Shown: positions 24,779-33,840, numbered from the stretch's first letter. The stretch: DNA of 64,000 nucleotides from Pseudomonas allokribbensis (GCF_014863605.1 NZ_CP062252.1:2985001-3049000); one strand, 5' to 3'. The notes: generated by a model not told the origin, from the sequence alone. Numbers and translations: made by a program.

Positions 24779-26476
24779 ATGATTTCCAACGTGAATCGAT
24801 TGTCCCTGGCAGTCGGCATGGTCATCGCGACCCTGGTCGGTCAGGCCGCGGCAGCGCCTGCGCCCTCGGAGAACGCCACGATCAATCTGATCCGCTTGCT
24901 GGTCGAGCAGGGCATTCTGAAACAGGACAAGGCTGACGCACTGATCGCCCAGGCCCAGAACGAAGCGGCCCAGGCCAAGCAGGCTGCGGCGTCTACCGCT
25001 GTGGCAGCCGGGCCGGTCGCAGCACCGGGCGATGTGCGGGTGCAATACGTGCCGGCCGCGGTGCGCGACCAGATCCGTGATCAGGTCAAGGCCGAGGTCA
25101 TGGCCACCGCCAAGCAAGAAAACTGGGCCGCGCCCAACACCTTCCCGGACTGGGCGTCGCGCATCAGCTTCGACGGCGACATTCGTCTGCGTGACGAATC
25201 GCGCTACTACTCGGGCAGCAACAGCAACGAAATCGTCGACTTTGCCAAACTCAACAACAACGGCCCGTACGACGTGAACCCCAACAGCAGCACCGCATTG
25301 CCGCCGTTGCTCAACACCCGTGAAGACCGTACCAACCTGTTCCGCCTGCGCGCCCGGCTGGGCATGAAAGCGGTGATTTCGCCGGAATGGACTGCCGGTA
25401 TCCGCATCGGCACCGGCTCGGACAACAACCCGGTGTCGACTACCCAGAGCCTTGGCGGCGGCTTCGCCAAGAAAGACATCTGGCTCGATCAGGGTTACCT
25501 GACCTGGAAGCCGTCGGATGAACTGACCCTGACCGGTGGCCGATTCGCCAACCCGTTCATGTCCACCGACATGCTGTATTCCAACGACCTGAACTTCGAT
25601 GGCGTGGCGGCGATTTTCGACCACAAACTCAGCAGCGACTGGGGCGTGTTCGGCACCATCGGCGCGTTCCCGGTGGACTACACCAACGACACCACCACCA
25701 GCAACGGCTTCGACAAGGAAGAAAGCGACAACAAGTGGCTTTATGGCGGGCAGGTCGGCGCCAAGTGGGCGATCAACAGCAACAACCGCTTGAAAGGTGC
25801 TTTGGCTTACTACCGCTTCCAGGACATCCAGGGTCAGCGCTCCAGCCCTTGCGAGCCGTGGGCCGGCGCGCCGGGCTGCGACAGCGACGGCACCCGTGCG
25901 GCGTTCATGCAGAAGGGCAACAGTGTGTTCCTGCTGCGTGACATCACGCCGAACCCGCTCAACCCGAGCACCACGCCGCAGCCGCAATTCGTTGGCCTGG
26001 CTTCGGAGTTCAACCTGCTGGACCTGAACCTCGTGTGGGACGCCGACCTGCCGGAAGACTTCAAGCTGCGCACCCAGGGCAACTACATCCACAACCTCGG
26101 CTACGACGAAGGCGACATGCGCAAGCGTGCGGCCGGGCAACTGGTCAACAACCTCGACAGCAACGGCAACATTGAAAGCGGCGCCAACGCGTGGATGGTT
26201 CAGTTCACGCTCGGCAGCGCGCTGGAGCTGAAGAAGCAGGGCGACTGGAATATGTTCGCCGGCTACAAGTACATCCAGCCTGACGCCTTGCCGGACGGTT
26301 TCAACGACTCGTCGTTCCACCTCGGCGGCACCAACGCCAAGGGCTATTTCCTGGGTGGCAACTACGGTCTGGCGAAGAACGTCTACGCCACCGGCCGCTG
26401 GATGAGCACCGAGGCGGTGTATGGCGCGCCGTTCGACATCGACGTCTTGCAGCTCGAGATCAACACGCGCTTCTAA
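24779..26476 (+). CDS. Putative outer-membrane porin
   Basis: This ~565-residue protein has a signal peptide (MISNVNRLSLAVGMVIATLVGQAAAA), a helical, Ala/Gln-rich N-terminal region (LIRLLVEQGILKQDKADALIAQA, a possible trimeric coiled coil) and a long beta-barrel rich in alternating aromatic residues ending in NTRF. This layout is that of the putative porin family PF16930. AAGGAG at 24763-24768 supports GTG 24773 or ATG 24779; ATG 24758 lies before the ribosome-binding site and is unlikely. It corresponds by order to PA0696. Confidence 0.85.
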   Translation: MISNVNRLSLAVGMVIATLVGQAAAAPAPSENATINLIRLLVEQGILKQDKADALIAQAQNEAAQAKQAAASTAVAAGPVAAPGDVRVQYVPAAVRDQIRDQVKAEVMATAKQENWAAPNTFPDWASRISFDGDIRLRDESRYYSGSNSNEIVDFAKLNNNGPYDVNPNSSTALPPLLNTREDRTNLFRLRARLGMKAVISPEWTAGIRIGTGSDNNPVSTTQSLGGGFAKKDIWLDQGYLTWKPSDELTLTGGRFANPFMSTDMLYSNDLNFDGVAAIFDHKLSSDWGVFGTIGAFPVDYTNDTTTSNGFDKEESDNKWLYGGQVGAKWAINSNNRLKGALAYYRFQDIQGQRSSPCEPWAGAPGCDSDGTRAAFMQKGNSVFLLRDITPNPLNPSTTPQPQFVGLASEFNLLDLNLVWDADLPEDFKLRTQGNYIHNLGYDEGDMRKRAAGQLVNNLDSNGNIESGANAWMVQFTLGSALELKKQGDWNMFAGYKYIQPDALPDGFNDSSFHLGGTNAKGYFLGGNYGLAKNVYATGRWMSTEAVYGAPFDIDVLQLEINTRF

Positions 26477-26493
26477 GGCGCCGGGAGAGGGTT

Positions 26494-27123
26494 ATGAACG
26501 CGCGATTTTTAGTGTTGGGTCTGGGCTTGATAGTCGCCAGCGGGGCCAGCGCCGAAGGCATGGAGGAGCGTCTGCGCACTCAGTTGCGCAGCACCACCCA
26601 GCAGCTGCAAACCCTGCAAAGCCAGCAGGCCCAGGCCAGCGCCGCGCAGCTGGCGGCGCAGAACGAAGCCAAGGCAGCGCAGGCGCAAATCAAGCAGTTG
26701 ACCGCCGAACTGGCCAAGGCCAAAGGCGTCGCCGAGCAACTGGCCGGGCAGCAGCAAAGTCTGTACAGCCAGGCTCAGGCGCAGGTGGCGGCGAGTAACG
26801 AGCAGACCGGCAAGTTCAAAAAGGCCTATGACGAGCTGCTGGTCATGGCCCGTGCCAAAGAGGCAGAACGGTCTAAGCTTCAGGCGCAATTGACTGAACG
26901 TGACACACAAGTGCAGCAATGTTCGGTCAAGAATCAGCAGATGTACGGCGTGGCCAAGCAGATTCTCACCGCCTACGAAAACATCGATGTGGCCGAGGTG
27001 ATGAAAATCCGCCAGCCCTTCGCCGGGAGCGCCCGGGTCAAGTTCGATGAACTGGCTCAGGGCTTCGGCGATGAGCTGTACAAGACTCAATTCGATGCGC
27101 CGCAAGCCGCGATCGCGCACTGA
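26494..27123 (+). CDS. Periplasmic coiled-coil protein of unknown function
   Basis: This 209-residue protein has a signal peptide (MNARFLVLGLGLIVASGASA) followed by about 110 residues of Gln/Ala/Lys-rich heptad sequence (STTQQLQTLQSQQAQASAAQ onward), an unambiguous long coiled coil, then a small C-terminal domain (MYGVAKQILTAYENIDVAEV). It could span or scaffold the periplasm between the ExbBD-TonB complex and the outer membrane; that is inference from the operon position. Confidence 0.75.
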   Translation: MNARFLVLGLGLIVASGASAEGMEERLRTQLRSTTQQLQTLQSQQAQASAAQLAAQNEAKAAQAQIKQLTAELAKAKGVAEQLAGQQQSLYSQAQAQVAASNEQTGKFKKAYDELLVMARAKEAERSKLQAQLTERDTQVQQCSVKNQQMYGVAKQILTAYENIDVAEVMKIRQPFAGSARVKFDELAQGFGDELYKTQFDAPQAAIAH

Positions 27124-27152
27124 TTAAAAGACTCATAAACAAGGAAGAAGTA

Positions 27153-27620
27153 ATGACTCAATTGATCTCCCACGTCTCCCCGCAATCCCTGACCGACGTA
27201 CTGCAAGCCGCCGGTTATCGCGTCAACCAGACCGAACAGAACGGTATCGTCCAGTTGCTCAGCGCCAGTCAAGGCATCGGTTACGCGGTGCGTTTCGGCA
27301 ACCCGGCGGTGGCGGAGCAGGGCAGCTACGTCGACTTCACCTTCAGCTGCGCCTTGCGCGTGCAGGGTGAGTTGCCGGCCGGTGTGGCCGAGCAGTGGAA
27401 CGCGACCCGCCGGTTTGCCCGGTTGTCGTTGCAGGGCGAGTTTCTGGTGATGGAAATGGACGTGGTGGTGGCCGCTGGCGTCAGCAGCGATTACCTGCGT
27501 GGCAACCTTGAATTGTGGGATCGCCTGCTTCAGGAGTTCATTGTTTACCTGCGTGATTTCACCCAGAACGCTGCCGTCGCCCAGGCTCCAAAGGTTGAGC
27601 AAGAGGAAGTCGCGCTGTGA
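27153..27620 (+). CDS. YbjN domain-containing protein
   Basis: This 155-residue soluble protein starts MTQLISHVSPQSLTDVLQAAGYRVNQ, with the helix-strand pattern of YbjN/T3SS-chaperone-like folds, and continues with GIGYAVRFGNPA, LRVQGELPAGVAEQWNATRRFARL and a final helix. Such proteins are small chaperone-like factors. AAGGAAG precedes the ATG and the stop overlaps the next start (GTGA). No signal peptide is present, so it acts in the cytoplasm. Confidence 0.7.
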   Translation: MTQLISHVSPQSLTDVLQAAGYRVNQTEQNGIVQLLSASQGIGYAVRFGNPAVAEQGSYVDFTFSCALRVQGELPAGVAEQWNATRRFARLSLQGEFLVMEMDVVVAAGVSSDYLRGNLELWDRLLQEFIVYLRDFTQNAAVAQAPKVEQEEVAL

Positions 27621-28564
27621 CGAAACCTGCCATGGTAATCAGCGCCGCTGCGGTGGCGCTGTTGGTGGTGGCCGTGGCGCTGGTGGTGCGGCCGGGCAAT
27701 GACCCGGTCGCTGCCCAGCAACCAGCGCCGGTCATTGCGGCGAATGCCGGACCGGCGGTGGCGCGGCTGGGCAATCAGCAGGTGTCGCCGGAGGAGTTGC
27801 AGGCGCTGCTGGCGGCCGTACCGCCGCAGACCCGCGAGCAATTGCGTGGAAATCGTGAAGCGCTGGAGCGCTGGATTCGTTCACGCCTCGCCGAAAAGGC
27901 CGTGCTGGAGCAGGCCGATGCCCAAGGCTGGGCGCAGCGTCCGGACGTGGTACGGCAAACCCGCGCCGCCACCGAGCAGATCGTGTTCCGCGACTATTTG
28001 CAGTCGGTGAGCAAAGTGCCGGCGGATTACCCGAGCGCCGCCGAGTTGCAGCAGGCGTATGACGCGGGCAAGGCCAATTGGCAGACGCCGGCGTTGTATC
28101 GGGTGAGCCAGATTTTCCTCGGCGTGAATGAGCCGCAGAATCTTGACGCTGTGCGCAAGCAGGCGGCGGAGTTGAGCAAGAAAGCACAGGCGAGCCCGGC
28201 GGAATTTGCAGCGCTGGCCAAAGAGTTTTCCCAGGATCGCCTCACCGCTGAACGCGGCGGCGATACCGGCCTGCAACCGTTGCAGCAGCTGGTGCCGGAA
28301 GTGCGTGGCGCGGTGGCGCGGCTCAAGGTCGGCGCGGTCTCCGAACCGGTGCAAAGCAGCGCCGGTTTTCACGTGATCAAACTCACCGAACAGCAACCGG
28401 CCCGCACCGCGACCCTCGACGAGTTGCGCGATCAACTGACCCAGGCCTTGCGGGCCCAGCGTCAGGAACAGATCGCCCAAGCGTATCTGGACGGCATGCT
28501 CAACACCGCGACGCTGAGCATCGACGGGGCCGAGCTCAACAAGGTGCTGGAGACCAAACCTTAA
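27617..28564 (+). CDS. PpiC/SurA-type peptidyl-prolyl isomerase, membrane anchored
   Basis: This 315-residue protein has an N-terminal membrane anchor (MVISAAAVALLVVAVALVV), a SurA/PpiD-like N-terminal helical domain (ARLGNQQVSPEELQALL), and a parvulin domain (YRVSQIFLGVN, then AALAKEFSQDRLTAERGGDTG, and VQSSAGFHVIKL). It should help fold outer-membrane or secreted proteins of this locus. The start is GTG at 27617, overlapping the YbjN stop. Order matches PA0699. Confidence 0.9.
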   Translation: MTKPAMVISAAAVALLVVAVALVVRPGNDPVAAQQPAPVIAANAGPAVARLGNQQVSPEELQALLAAVPPQTREQLRGNREALERWIRSRLAEKAVLEQADAQGWAQRPDVVRQTRAATEQIVFRDYLQSVSKVPADYPSAAELQQAYDAGKANWQTPALYRVSQIFLGVNEPQNLDAVRKQAAELSKKAQASPAEFAALAKEFSQDRLTAERGGDTGLQPLQQLVPEVRGAVARLKVGAVSEPVQSSAGFHVIKLTEQQPARTATLDELRDQLTQALRAQRQEQIAQAYLDGMLNTATLSIDGAELNKVLETKP

Positions 28565-28603
28565 GCGCTGCACACCAAAACAAAGATCGACAGGGAGTCA
28601 TCG

Positions 28604-29581
28604 ATGTCATTCACCGAACCCGCAGCACGACAGAGCAGCGCCGATTTCCGCTGGCCTCAGGACAAGGACGAACCCTGGCTGGCGCAAGCGGCGACCCTCG
28701 ACGGCGACGTCGCCCAATACTTTCTGGTCAGCGCCCGTTGCGGCTGCTTCATGCAGGCCGCCCGCAGCCTCAACGTGCGCTCGACCCTGCTGCGCAAACA
28801 ACTGGCGCAGCTTGAACAGCAACTGCAATGCGCGCTGTTCAGCTTCCAGGGCAGTGCCTTGACCCTGACCCGCGAAGGCCAGCAATTGCAGGCGCAACTG
28901 GTTGCCCTGGCCCACGAGCGCAAACTGCCGGTGATCGAGCAACCCTTGATCAGGCTGGCGGTCGCCGAATCGATCCTGCACGACATCCTCGGTCGTGACC
29001 TCATCGCACTGCTGCGCCGCAACGCCAGCGTACGCCTCGAGATCATCGCCCTCGACAGCGAACTGGCTCTGCGCGCCGTCAGTGCCGACATCGTGCTCTG
29101 GCTCGCCCACGGCGACACCCCGCACCCCGGCCCGACCTTCGCCACCAGCGAACCGCAACACCTCGCGCAACTGGAATACCAGCCGCACATCGCCAAACGC
29201 TATTCCCGCGTGACTGCACGCCCGGAAAGCCCCGATGACCTTGCCGATTTCATGCTGGTGCAATGGCAGCATGACCGGCAGATCGACAGCTTTCGGCCGT
29301 GGAATGAACTGGTCGAACAGCGGTTGGCGGGCGTGGTGCAGATGCAGTCCTATGAGCTGATGCTGGAGATGATTCGGTGCAGTGCGTGCATCGGGTTGTT
29401 GCCGATGTACATGAGCCGGTTTGATCGCGGGTTGGTGGCGTTGCCGGGGTTGTTTGACGAGGCGATGCGGTTGCAGGCTTGGTTGGCGGTGAATTCCGCA
29501 TCGCAGGGTGTGGCTGAAGTGAAGGCGTTGGTTGAGCTGATTCAACGAACATTTAGTGAACGTCGGGAGTGGTTTGAATAA
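28604..29581 (+). CDS. LysR-family transcriptional regulator
   Basis: This 325-residue protein has a winged helix (YFLVSARCGCFMQAARSLNV, STLLRKQLAQLEQQL, LFSFQGSALTLTREGQQL) starting at about residue 43, later than usual because of a ~40-residue N-terminal extension. The effector domain is typical (IRLAVAESILHDIL...ELALRAVSADIVLWLAHG). GGGAG lies 6 bases before the ATG. It closes the tpsB-exbB locus on the same strand, 39 bases after the isomerase, in the place of PA0701, and is its probable local regulator. Confidence 0.88.
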   Translation: MSFTEPAARQSSADFRWPQDKDEPWLAQAATLDGDVAQYFLVSARCGCFMQAARSLNVRSTLLRKQLAQLEQQLQCALFSFQGSALTLTREGQQLQAQLVALAHERKLPVIEQPLIRLAVAESILHDILGRDLIALLRRNASVRLEIIALDSELALRAVSADIVLWLAHGDTPHPGPTFATSEPQHLAQLEYQPHIAKRYSRVTARPESPDDLADFMLVQWQHDRQIDSFRPWNELVEQRLAGVVQMQSYELMLEMIRCSACIGLLPMYMSRFDRGLVALPGLFDEAMRLQAWLAVNSASQGVAEVKALVELIQRTFSERREWFE

Positions 29582-29587
29582 CCGCGT

Positions 29588-29627
29588 AAAAGGGCGGACT
29601 TATTTGATTAAATAAATCCGTTCCCTT
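29588..29627. repeat. GGGGAC-GATTTATT palindrome, degenerate copy a
   Basis: AAGGGCGGACTTATTT-gatt-AAATAAATCCGTTCCCTT is an imperfect inverted repeat at the LysR/Ig-gene boundary. It belongs to the same repeat family as 31662-31710, 31892-31910 and 34241-34260. Confidence 0.65.
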
Positions 29628-29653
29628 GTTCTATTGTTCTACTGTGTTTGCAC

Positions 29654-31378
29654 TCAAACCTTCACATAGAGGAATCGCCAGGAATAAATACTGTCCTGAT
29701 ATGTTCTGGATTCATTGGTCCAGATGAAGCCCCAGTGCTCGCCAGGCCCTCCAACAGTGGAAGTCAAAGTGGCTGAACTCTGACCCACTATCTGAAACTT
29801 TGCTGGTACAAAACTGCGATAGATTGATTGAATTTCAGCCAGCGTAAACAATCGGCCCCCCACGGCATTGAGGTATGGCCCGATCTCGGCCCATTTTCGA
29901 TGAGGAGCGCTAGACCAATATACCGGTATAGCAGTACCCGAAGTGGTGACGGTATAGCTTTTTGTCTGGTTGGCCGAGTCTCTGGCGGTAATGATCGCAG
30001 TACCATTTCCTCTGGCATAACTTCGCCCGTTGCTGCTGACCGCTACAATTTCGTCATCACTGGAGTGATAGGAAATGGTGCCTGCACCGCCCGTTGCAGG
30101 TCGGTCGATTGAAGTACCGGGATTAGGGTGTGAAGGAAACCCATAATCTCCCAGGTCGGGCGTCACCCTCGGTGTCACGTAATGTCGAGAACCGGACAGA
30201 AACACTGGCGTGGTATCCATTTTCAGTTCAGGTAATCCAGTCCCCACGACCTGCGCTTCGGCGGTTTTGGAAATCCCAATGACTCTACCTGCCCTGATTT
30301 GTTCAAACTTGACCTTCACCTGACTGTTGGCAGCCACCTTCATATTGGGTATTTGCCAGGAAAACTGCCCCGGGACATTGCTGATTGGAAAAGTCTCGTC
30401 ATGGGTGGCGACTACAGTGTCGTTCAGCCACGCCTCGAACGTTAGATGAATCTGGTCCCCCGCCTGCCAGATCGAAGGAATCAGGTGAATCAGCGCCCAC
30501 AACGGCCCGCCATTCATCTTGCCCAGATCAACAATGGCCGGATCGTCACCGTTGTCTCCGAGGATTTCCTGAAGGATGGTTTCCACCAGTTCTGCCCAAT
30601 CCAGATGCACATTAACCACACAGTCCTTCGACCAGAATTCCTGCGGGTTGAATACTCCGTTCGATGACGTGCCGGAAAAGTCGTCTATCTGACTGATGAC
30701 GTTGTACTTGAATATGAACTGTGGGTTGTTGTGGGCATGGGTGAAATCGGCAGTTTTGTAGGTCAAGACCACTGGTTTGGTTTCGGGATTTGGATCCTGC
30801 GCAGTTGGCACGAGCCGATGGGTGAGGGTTTTACCGCCATAGTTGATCGTCAACAGGTCATACAGTTGCTTGCCCGGATAATCCATTGTCACGATCACGC
30901 CCGCTGCTGCTTCGGCCGGGCCGATACTCTTCGGGGTGACATCAATTCTCAGCAACGAGTTGCCAGGGTTCGGGTCCGTGTCATTGCCGGCAGGGTCAAC
31001 GAGGGAATGCAGCACGCGCAGCTCTGCCGATTTTTCATTGCCCGACTGGCGCTGGAGGTTGACCTCCAGGGTGTTGACTCCGTCCAGGAACATGTTCATC
31101 GGCACGAGAAACTCAAGCGGTGAGTTCGTATCCACGGTGGTCTGGGCCGGGGTCGGCACAGGCAAGCCATTGAGGTAAATCCGTCCGGTCTCGTTGCGTA
31201 CCTGACCAAGATAAGGCCCAAACACCACCAACAGGCCCTTAGGGTCCGCGTAGTAATTGAGCCGAGAGAGTCCTACCTGGGCGACCGGGTGAATGATCGG
31301 GTAGGTCTGGCTTGGAATATAGGGCGGTGTCAGTGCCAGGGCGACGATGGGGCCGCCGCTGGATGCGGGATTGTTCAT
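29654..31378 (-). CDS. Large Ig-like-domain protein, paralogue 1
   Basis: This 574-residue protein has no clear signal peptide. The C-terminal half contains a BIg2-type bacterial Ig domain (ATGGAGTISYHSSDDEIVAV, GNGTAIITARDSANQTKSYTV), followed by a tail with LNAVGGRLFTLAEIQSIYRS and GEHWGFIWTNES. The front half carries IYLNGLPVP and FLVPMNMFLDGVNTLEV, which match the equivalent parts of the two paralogues downstream. AAGGAG lies 9 bases before ATG 31378. A LuxR-type operator lies 58 bases upstream. Export route and role are unknown; it looks like a secreted or surface adhesin-like product. Confidence 0.8.
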   Translation of the reverse strand: MNNPASSGGPIVALALTPPYIPSQTYPIIHPVAQVGLSRLNYYADPKGLLVVFGPYLGQVRNETGRIYLNGLPVPTPAQTTVDTNSPLEFLVPMNMFLDGVNTLEVNLQRQSGNEKSAELRVLHSLVDPAGNDTDPNPGNSLLRIDVTPKSIGPAEAAAGVIVTMDYPGKQLYDLLTINYGGKTLTHRLVPTAQDPNPETKPVVLTYKTADFTHAHNNPQFIFKYNVISQIDDFSGTSSNGVFNPQEFWSKDCVVNVHLDWAELVETILQEILGDNGDDPAIVDLGKMNGGPLWALIHLIPSIWQAGDQIHLTFEAWLNDTVVATHDETFPISNVPGQFSWQIPNMKVAANSQVKVKFEQIRAGRVIGISKTAEAQVVGTGLPELKMDTTPVFLSGSRHYVTPRVTPDLGDYGFPSHPNPGTSIDRPATGGAGTISYHSSDDEIVAVSSNGRSYARGNGTAIITARDSANQTKSYTVTTSGTAIPVYWSSAPHRKWAEIGPYLNAVGGRLFTLAEIQSIYRSFVPAKFQIVGQSSATLTSTVGGPGEHWGFIWTNESRTYQDSIYSWRFLYVKV

Positions 31379-31436
31379 GGCACGCAACTCCTTGGTGATT
31401 GATGTGCCATGAAACCCCTGTGCGATCCATTTCGAC

Positions 31437-31456
31437 TACTGTCAGATCTGACAGGT
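31437..31456. promoter_or_regulatory. LuxR-type (las/lux) box, copy 1
   Basis: TACTGTCAGATCTGACAGGT has the 20-bp CT(N12)-AG-type dyad of Pseudomonas las/rhl boxes and differs from copies 2 and 3 only in the first bases. It lies 58 bases before the start of the first Ig gene. Confidence 0.6.
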
Positions 31457-31554
31457 GAGACTGGTTTTAAGACGGGCGGTCATCAATCGGAGTCGTCCAT
31501 ATGCTTCCCGAAGTTAGAAAGACAGCCCGCAGAGGGCCGTTTTGGTTTCACCAC

Positions 31555-31655
31555 TTAGTCGCGCGGCTCAGCCTTCAACTCCAGATTATCCAGCGCTCGA
31601 TTCACCGCCAGTTCCCCCAGCATGATCAATTGCGCAATCCCCAACAGCACATGCA
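31555..31655 (-). pseudogene. DUF6124-like gene remnant (C-terminal 33 codons)
   Basis: The minus strand encodes HVLLGIAQLIMLGELAVNRA and ends EPRD, matching the last residues of the two complete copies at 33437 and 35837. It is cut off at CACATGC, where the palindromic repeat at 31662 begins. Confidence 0.8.
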
Positions 31656-31661
31656 ATAAAA

Positions 31662-31710
31662 AAGGGGACGGATTTATTTAATTATATTTAATTAATAAAT
31701 CTGTCCCCTT
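31662..31710. repeat. GGGGAC-GATTTATT palindrome, full copy b
   Basis: AAGGGGACGGATTTATT and AATAAATCTGTCCCCTT form a near-perfect inverted repeat around an AT-rich centre. It sits exactly where a DUF6124 remnant is joined to the leader of a GNAT remnant. Confidence 0.8.
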
Positions 31711-31801
31711 ATTCTCTGCTTATTCTCTAAGCAGTCATGGCGAATCCGTGAAGAAGCGGTTTACAGTGACCGGCCACGCACTGATCCAGGAGGGATCTTT
31801 C

Positions 31802-31900
31802 ATGCCTGAGCACAACCCCGCCATTCACCTCGAACGCTTCAACGAATCCCACGTCGAGGGCATCACCGCGCTCTATAACGACCCGGCCGTAATTAAATAA
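31802..31900 (+). pseudogene. GNAT acetyltransferase remnant, copy 1
   Basis: The 32 codons from ATG 31802 (MPEHNPAIHLERFNESHVEG) and about 70 bases of leader are almost identical to the start of the intact gene at 36589. After GACCCGGCCGT the sequence switches to AATTAAATAA and the palindrome half-site, giving an early stop. Confidence 0.85.
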
Positions 31901-31910
31901 ATCTGTCCCC
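31892..31910. repeat. GGGGAC-GATTTATT half-palindrome, copy c
   Basis: TTAAATAAATCTGTCCCC is one arm of the palindrome, at the junction between the GNAT remnant and the 3' side of the second Ig gene. Confidence 0.7.
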
Positions 31911-31974
31911 ATTGTTTTGTTGTTTTGATTGTTTTAAACAGCATCTGGCGGCGACGCCGGGGCAGTATCGGGGA

Positions 31975-33252
31975 TTACCTGGGGACAATAGTCAAAGCTC
32001 TTACCTTGTCCGCACTGGTTAATGGAATAGTAGTAGCTCCTATATACGGATACGAACCTCCCGTCTCCCAGAGCAAGATCTGAATGCTATTGAGACTGGG
32101 AATATCGAAATTGCAACAAGCCACACTCCGGCCAGCCACGTTATCAAATAGATCAGGCAACGGATTGACCAGATCAAGAGCAGCCAGATTCGACACTGCA
32201 GTATCTACCAAGCCACCGACGCTTCTTATCCAGGCCAATGCTTGAGCAGGGCTCATTGACGACTTGTTGACCAAAAGCTGATATTTGTTGGATACCTCAA
32301 CGGGATAGGAATCGCTCTTGCCGTTGGCAGCAGTCACGGTGATTAACGTGCTACCGGTCTGGCCACTAGTAACCGTACCGCTTGCATCGACTTGTGCGAC
32401 CAAGACATTCGCTGAGCGGTATTGGAACGGAGCCTGCCCCGCGATCGGTATCCGTCGTTGTGGAGCTTCAGTAACTACTTTGGTGGCCCAACCATATGAG
32501 TTCTTGTAAACCGGAGTGTCCATATGCATTGGGGTTTTATCAATGACCAATTCTTGTTGCTGATTTGCACGAATATCAATAAACGACGTCGCCGACATAT
32601 TGCTGTTGGTCAATTGATCGACCACCGTGGCACTGACCGGGTGGTTACCGTCACCGATCTGCTGAAGGTCAGTGACTGTCAGGGGATAAAGGATCGGTTT
32701 GGTGTGATCGAAGTTGGTAAGCGTGATGCTCCAGTTGCCGATGGTCAGCGTCACGGTTCCGAAGGGGCGTGGGTAGCTGATGGTGATGGTGATTGGTCCC
32801 GTTTGTCCTGGGCCAATGCTGGCCGGATGGCTGACCGTGATACCGGAGACCGGGTTGTTGAATAGCACATTCAGTGTCGGGGTGGATTGATCTTTATTAC
32901 CGCTGACCCGGGTGACTTCGTAGTACAGCGTATTGAGGCCATCCTTCAACACTCCCCAAGGCAACTCCATAAAAAAGCGGTCGTTCTCTTCGCCCGGCTT
33001 GATAGGCTTGATCACGGATGTCGCCTGGCTGTTTACCCACAGCTTTACGGAGTCACCTGCTGCAAAGGGAGTGGAAAACAACGTGACCGGGTCGATCACC
33101 ATGAAGAGTTTGGTGGATGGCGAATGAATGCTTTCGGGAATGCCGAGATGGTAGGCCCCTGGCGGTTGCAGGTTTTCTACTGCGCCGGGAATGGCCATCG
33201 GATATAGCTGGAGCAAGGCGCTGATTTGTGTCGAATTGACGTTGATGCTCAT
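31975..33252 (-). CDS. Ig-like-domain protein, paralogue 2
   Basis: This 425-residue protein is closely related to the gene at 34334-35653. Shared elements in order: KPGEENDRFFMELPW and a GLNTLYYEVTRVSGN strand, HPASIGPGQTGPITITISYP, LTIGNWSITLTNFDHTKPIL, a Big2-like domain (ANVLVAQVDASGTVTSGQTG), and a tail with ALAWIRSVGGLVDTAVSNLA. There is no classical signal peptide. AGGAG is 6 bases before ATG 33252. A perfect lux-box palindrome lies 74 bases upstream. Function unknown; secreted by an unrecognised route or cytoplasmic. Confidence 0.8.
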   Translation of the reverse strand: MSINVNSTQISALLQLYPMAIPGAVENLQPPGAYHLGIPESIHSPSTKLFMVIDPVTLFSTPFAAGDSVKLWVNSQATSVIKPIKPGEENDRFFMELPWGVLKDGLNTLYYEVTRVSGNKDQSTPTLNVLFNNPVSGITVSHPASIGPGQTGPITITISYPRPFGTVTLTIGNWSITLTNFDHTKPILYPLTVTDLQQIGDGNHPVSATVVDQLTNSNMSATSFIDIRANQQQELVIDKTPMHMDTPVYKNSYGWATKVVTEAPQRRIPIAGQAPFQYRSANVLVAQVDASGTVTSGQTGSTLITVTAANGKSDSYPVEVSNKYQLLVNKSSMSPAQALAWIRSVGGLVDTAVSNLAALDLVNPLPDLFDNVAGRSVACCNFDIPSLNSIQILLWETGGSYPYIGATTIPLTSADKVRALTIVPR

Positions 33253-33326
33253 GTAGTTCTCCTGCCGCTCGGTAAATAGCCATCTTCGGGACGAAGTTCA
33301 TGACACCGCGAAAGAGGAGCATCGTC

Positions 33327-33346
33327 ACCTGTCAGATCTGACAGGT
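33327..33346. promoter_or_regulatory. LuxR-type (las/lux) box, copy 2
   Basis: ACCTGTCAGATCTGACAGGT is a perfect 20-bp dyad (22 bp with flanking C/G) in the format of P. aeruginosa lasB and rhlI boxes. It lies 74 bases before the second Ig gene. Confidence 0.65.
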
Positions 33347-33398
33347 GAGTGTGATTTCAAGACGAATGGTCATCGGTAAACAGTTTTCCTGCAGATAC

Positions 33399-33425
33399 AA
33401 AAACGGCCCCGTAAAGGGGCCGTTT
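33399..33425 (-). terminator. Terminator of DUF6124-like gene, copy 1
   Basis: AAACGGCCCC / GGGGCCGTTT stem with a 5-base loop, followed on the minus strand by TTTTTG, 12 bases after the DUF6124-like stop. It separates that gene from the Ig gene downstream. Confidence 0.85.
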
Positions 33426-33436
33426 CGGTTTCTCAC

Positions 33437-33808
33437 TCAGACGCGCGGCTCAGCCGCCAACTCCAGATTATCCAGCGCCCGGTTCACGGCCAGTTCCCCC
33501 AGCATGATCAATTGCGCAATCCCCAGCAGCACATGCCGATGCGAGCCATCCACCAGTCCGGCGAAGTCGGTGGCCATGGTTTTGGCCGAGGTCAGGGTCT
33601 CGCAGGCGTCGGCCAGCAGTTCTTCATTCGGGATGCCGGGGGCGATGAGGTAGCGGGTGTTGGGTTTGAGCAGTGGTTTTCTGGGGTGGAACGGATTGAG
33701 GTAGTGATCGAGGGCGCGTTCGGCGGCTTCGTGGAATTTCTTGGAATCGAGGGTTTCGTAGGGCGAGGTCGGGTCGGTTTCGGATGGATTGGGTGTCGGT
33801 TTGATCAT
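33437..33808 (-). CDS. DUF6124/DUF3077-like small protein, copy 1
   Basis: This 123-residue soluble protein begins with a Pro/Thr-rich stretch (MIKPTPNPSETDPTSPYETL), then SKKFHEAAERALDHYLNP and helices around NEELLADACETLTSAKTMAT and VLLGIAQLIMLGELAVNRAL. It matches a Pseudomonas-restricted family of unknown function that is often present in several copies per genome. AAGGAG lies 7 bases before the ATG. Its 5' side is the structured RNA region, and its 3' end has its own terminator. Confidence 0.8.
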   Translation of the reverse strand: MIKPTPNPSETDPTSPYETLDSKKFHEAAERALDHYLNPFHPRKPLLKPNTRYLIAPGIPNEELLADACETLTSAKTMATDFAGLVDGSHRHVLLGIAQLIMLGELAVNRALDNLELAAEPRV

Positions 33809-33840
33809 TGTGAAGCTCCTTGAGAAATGGAGCCGTCATC

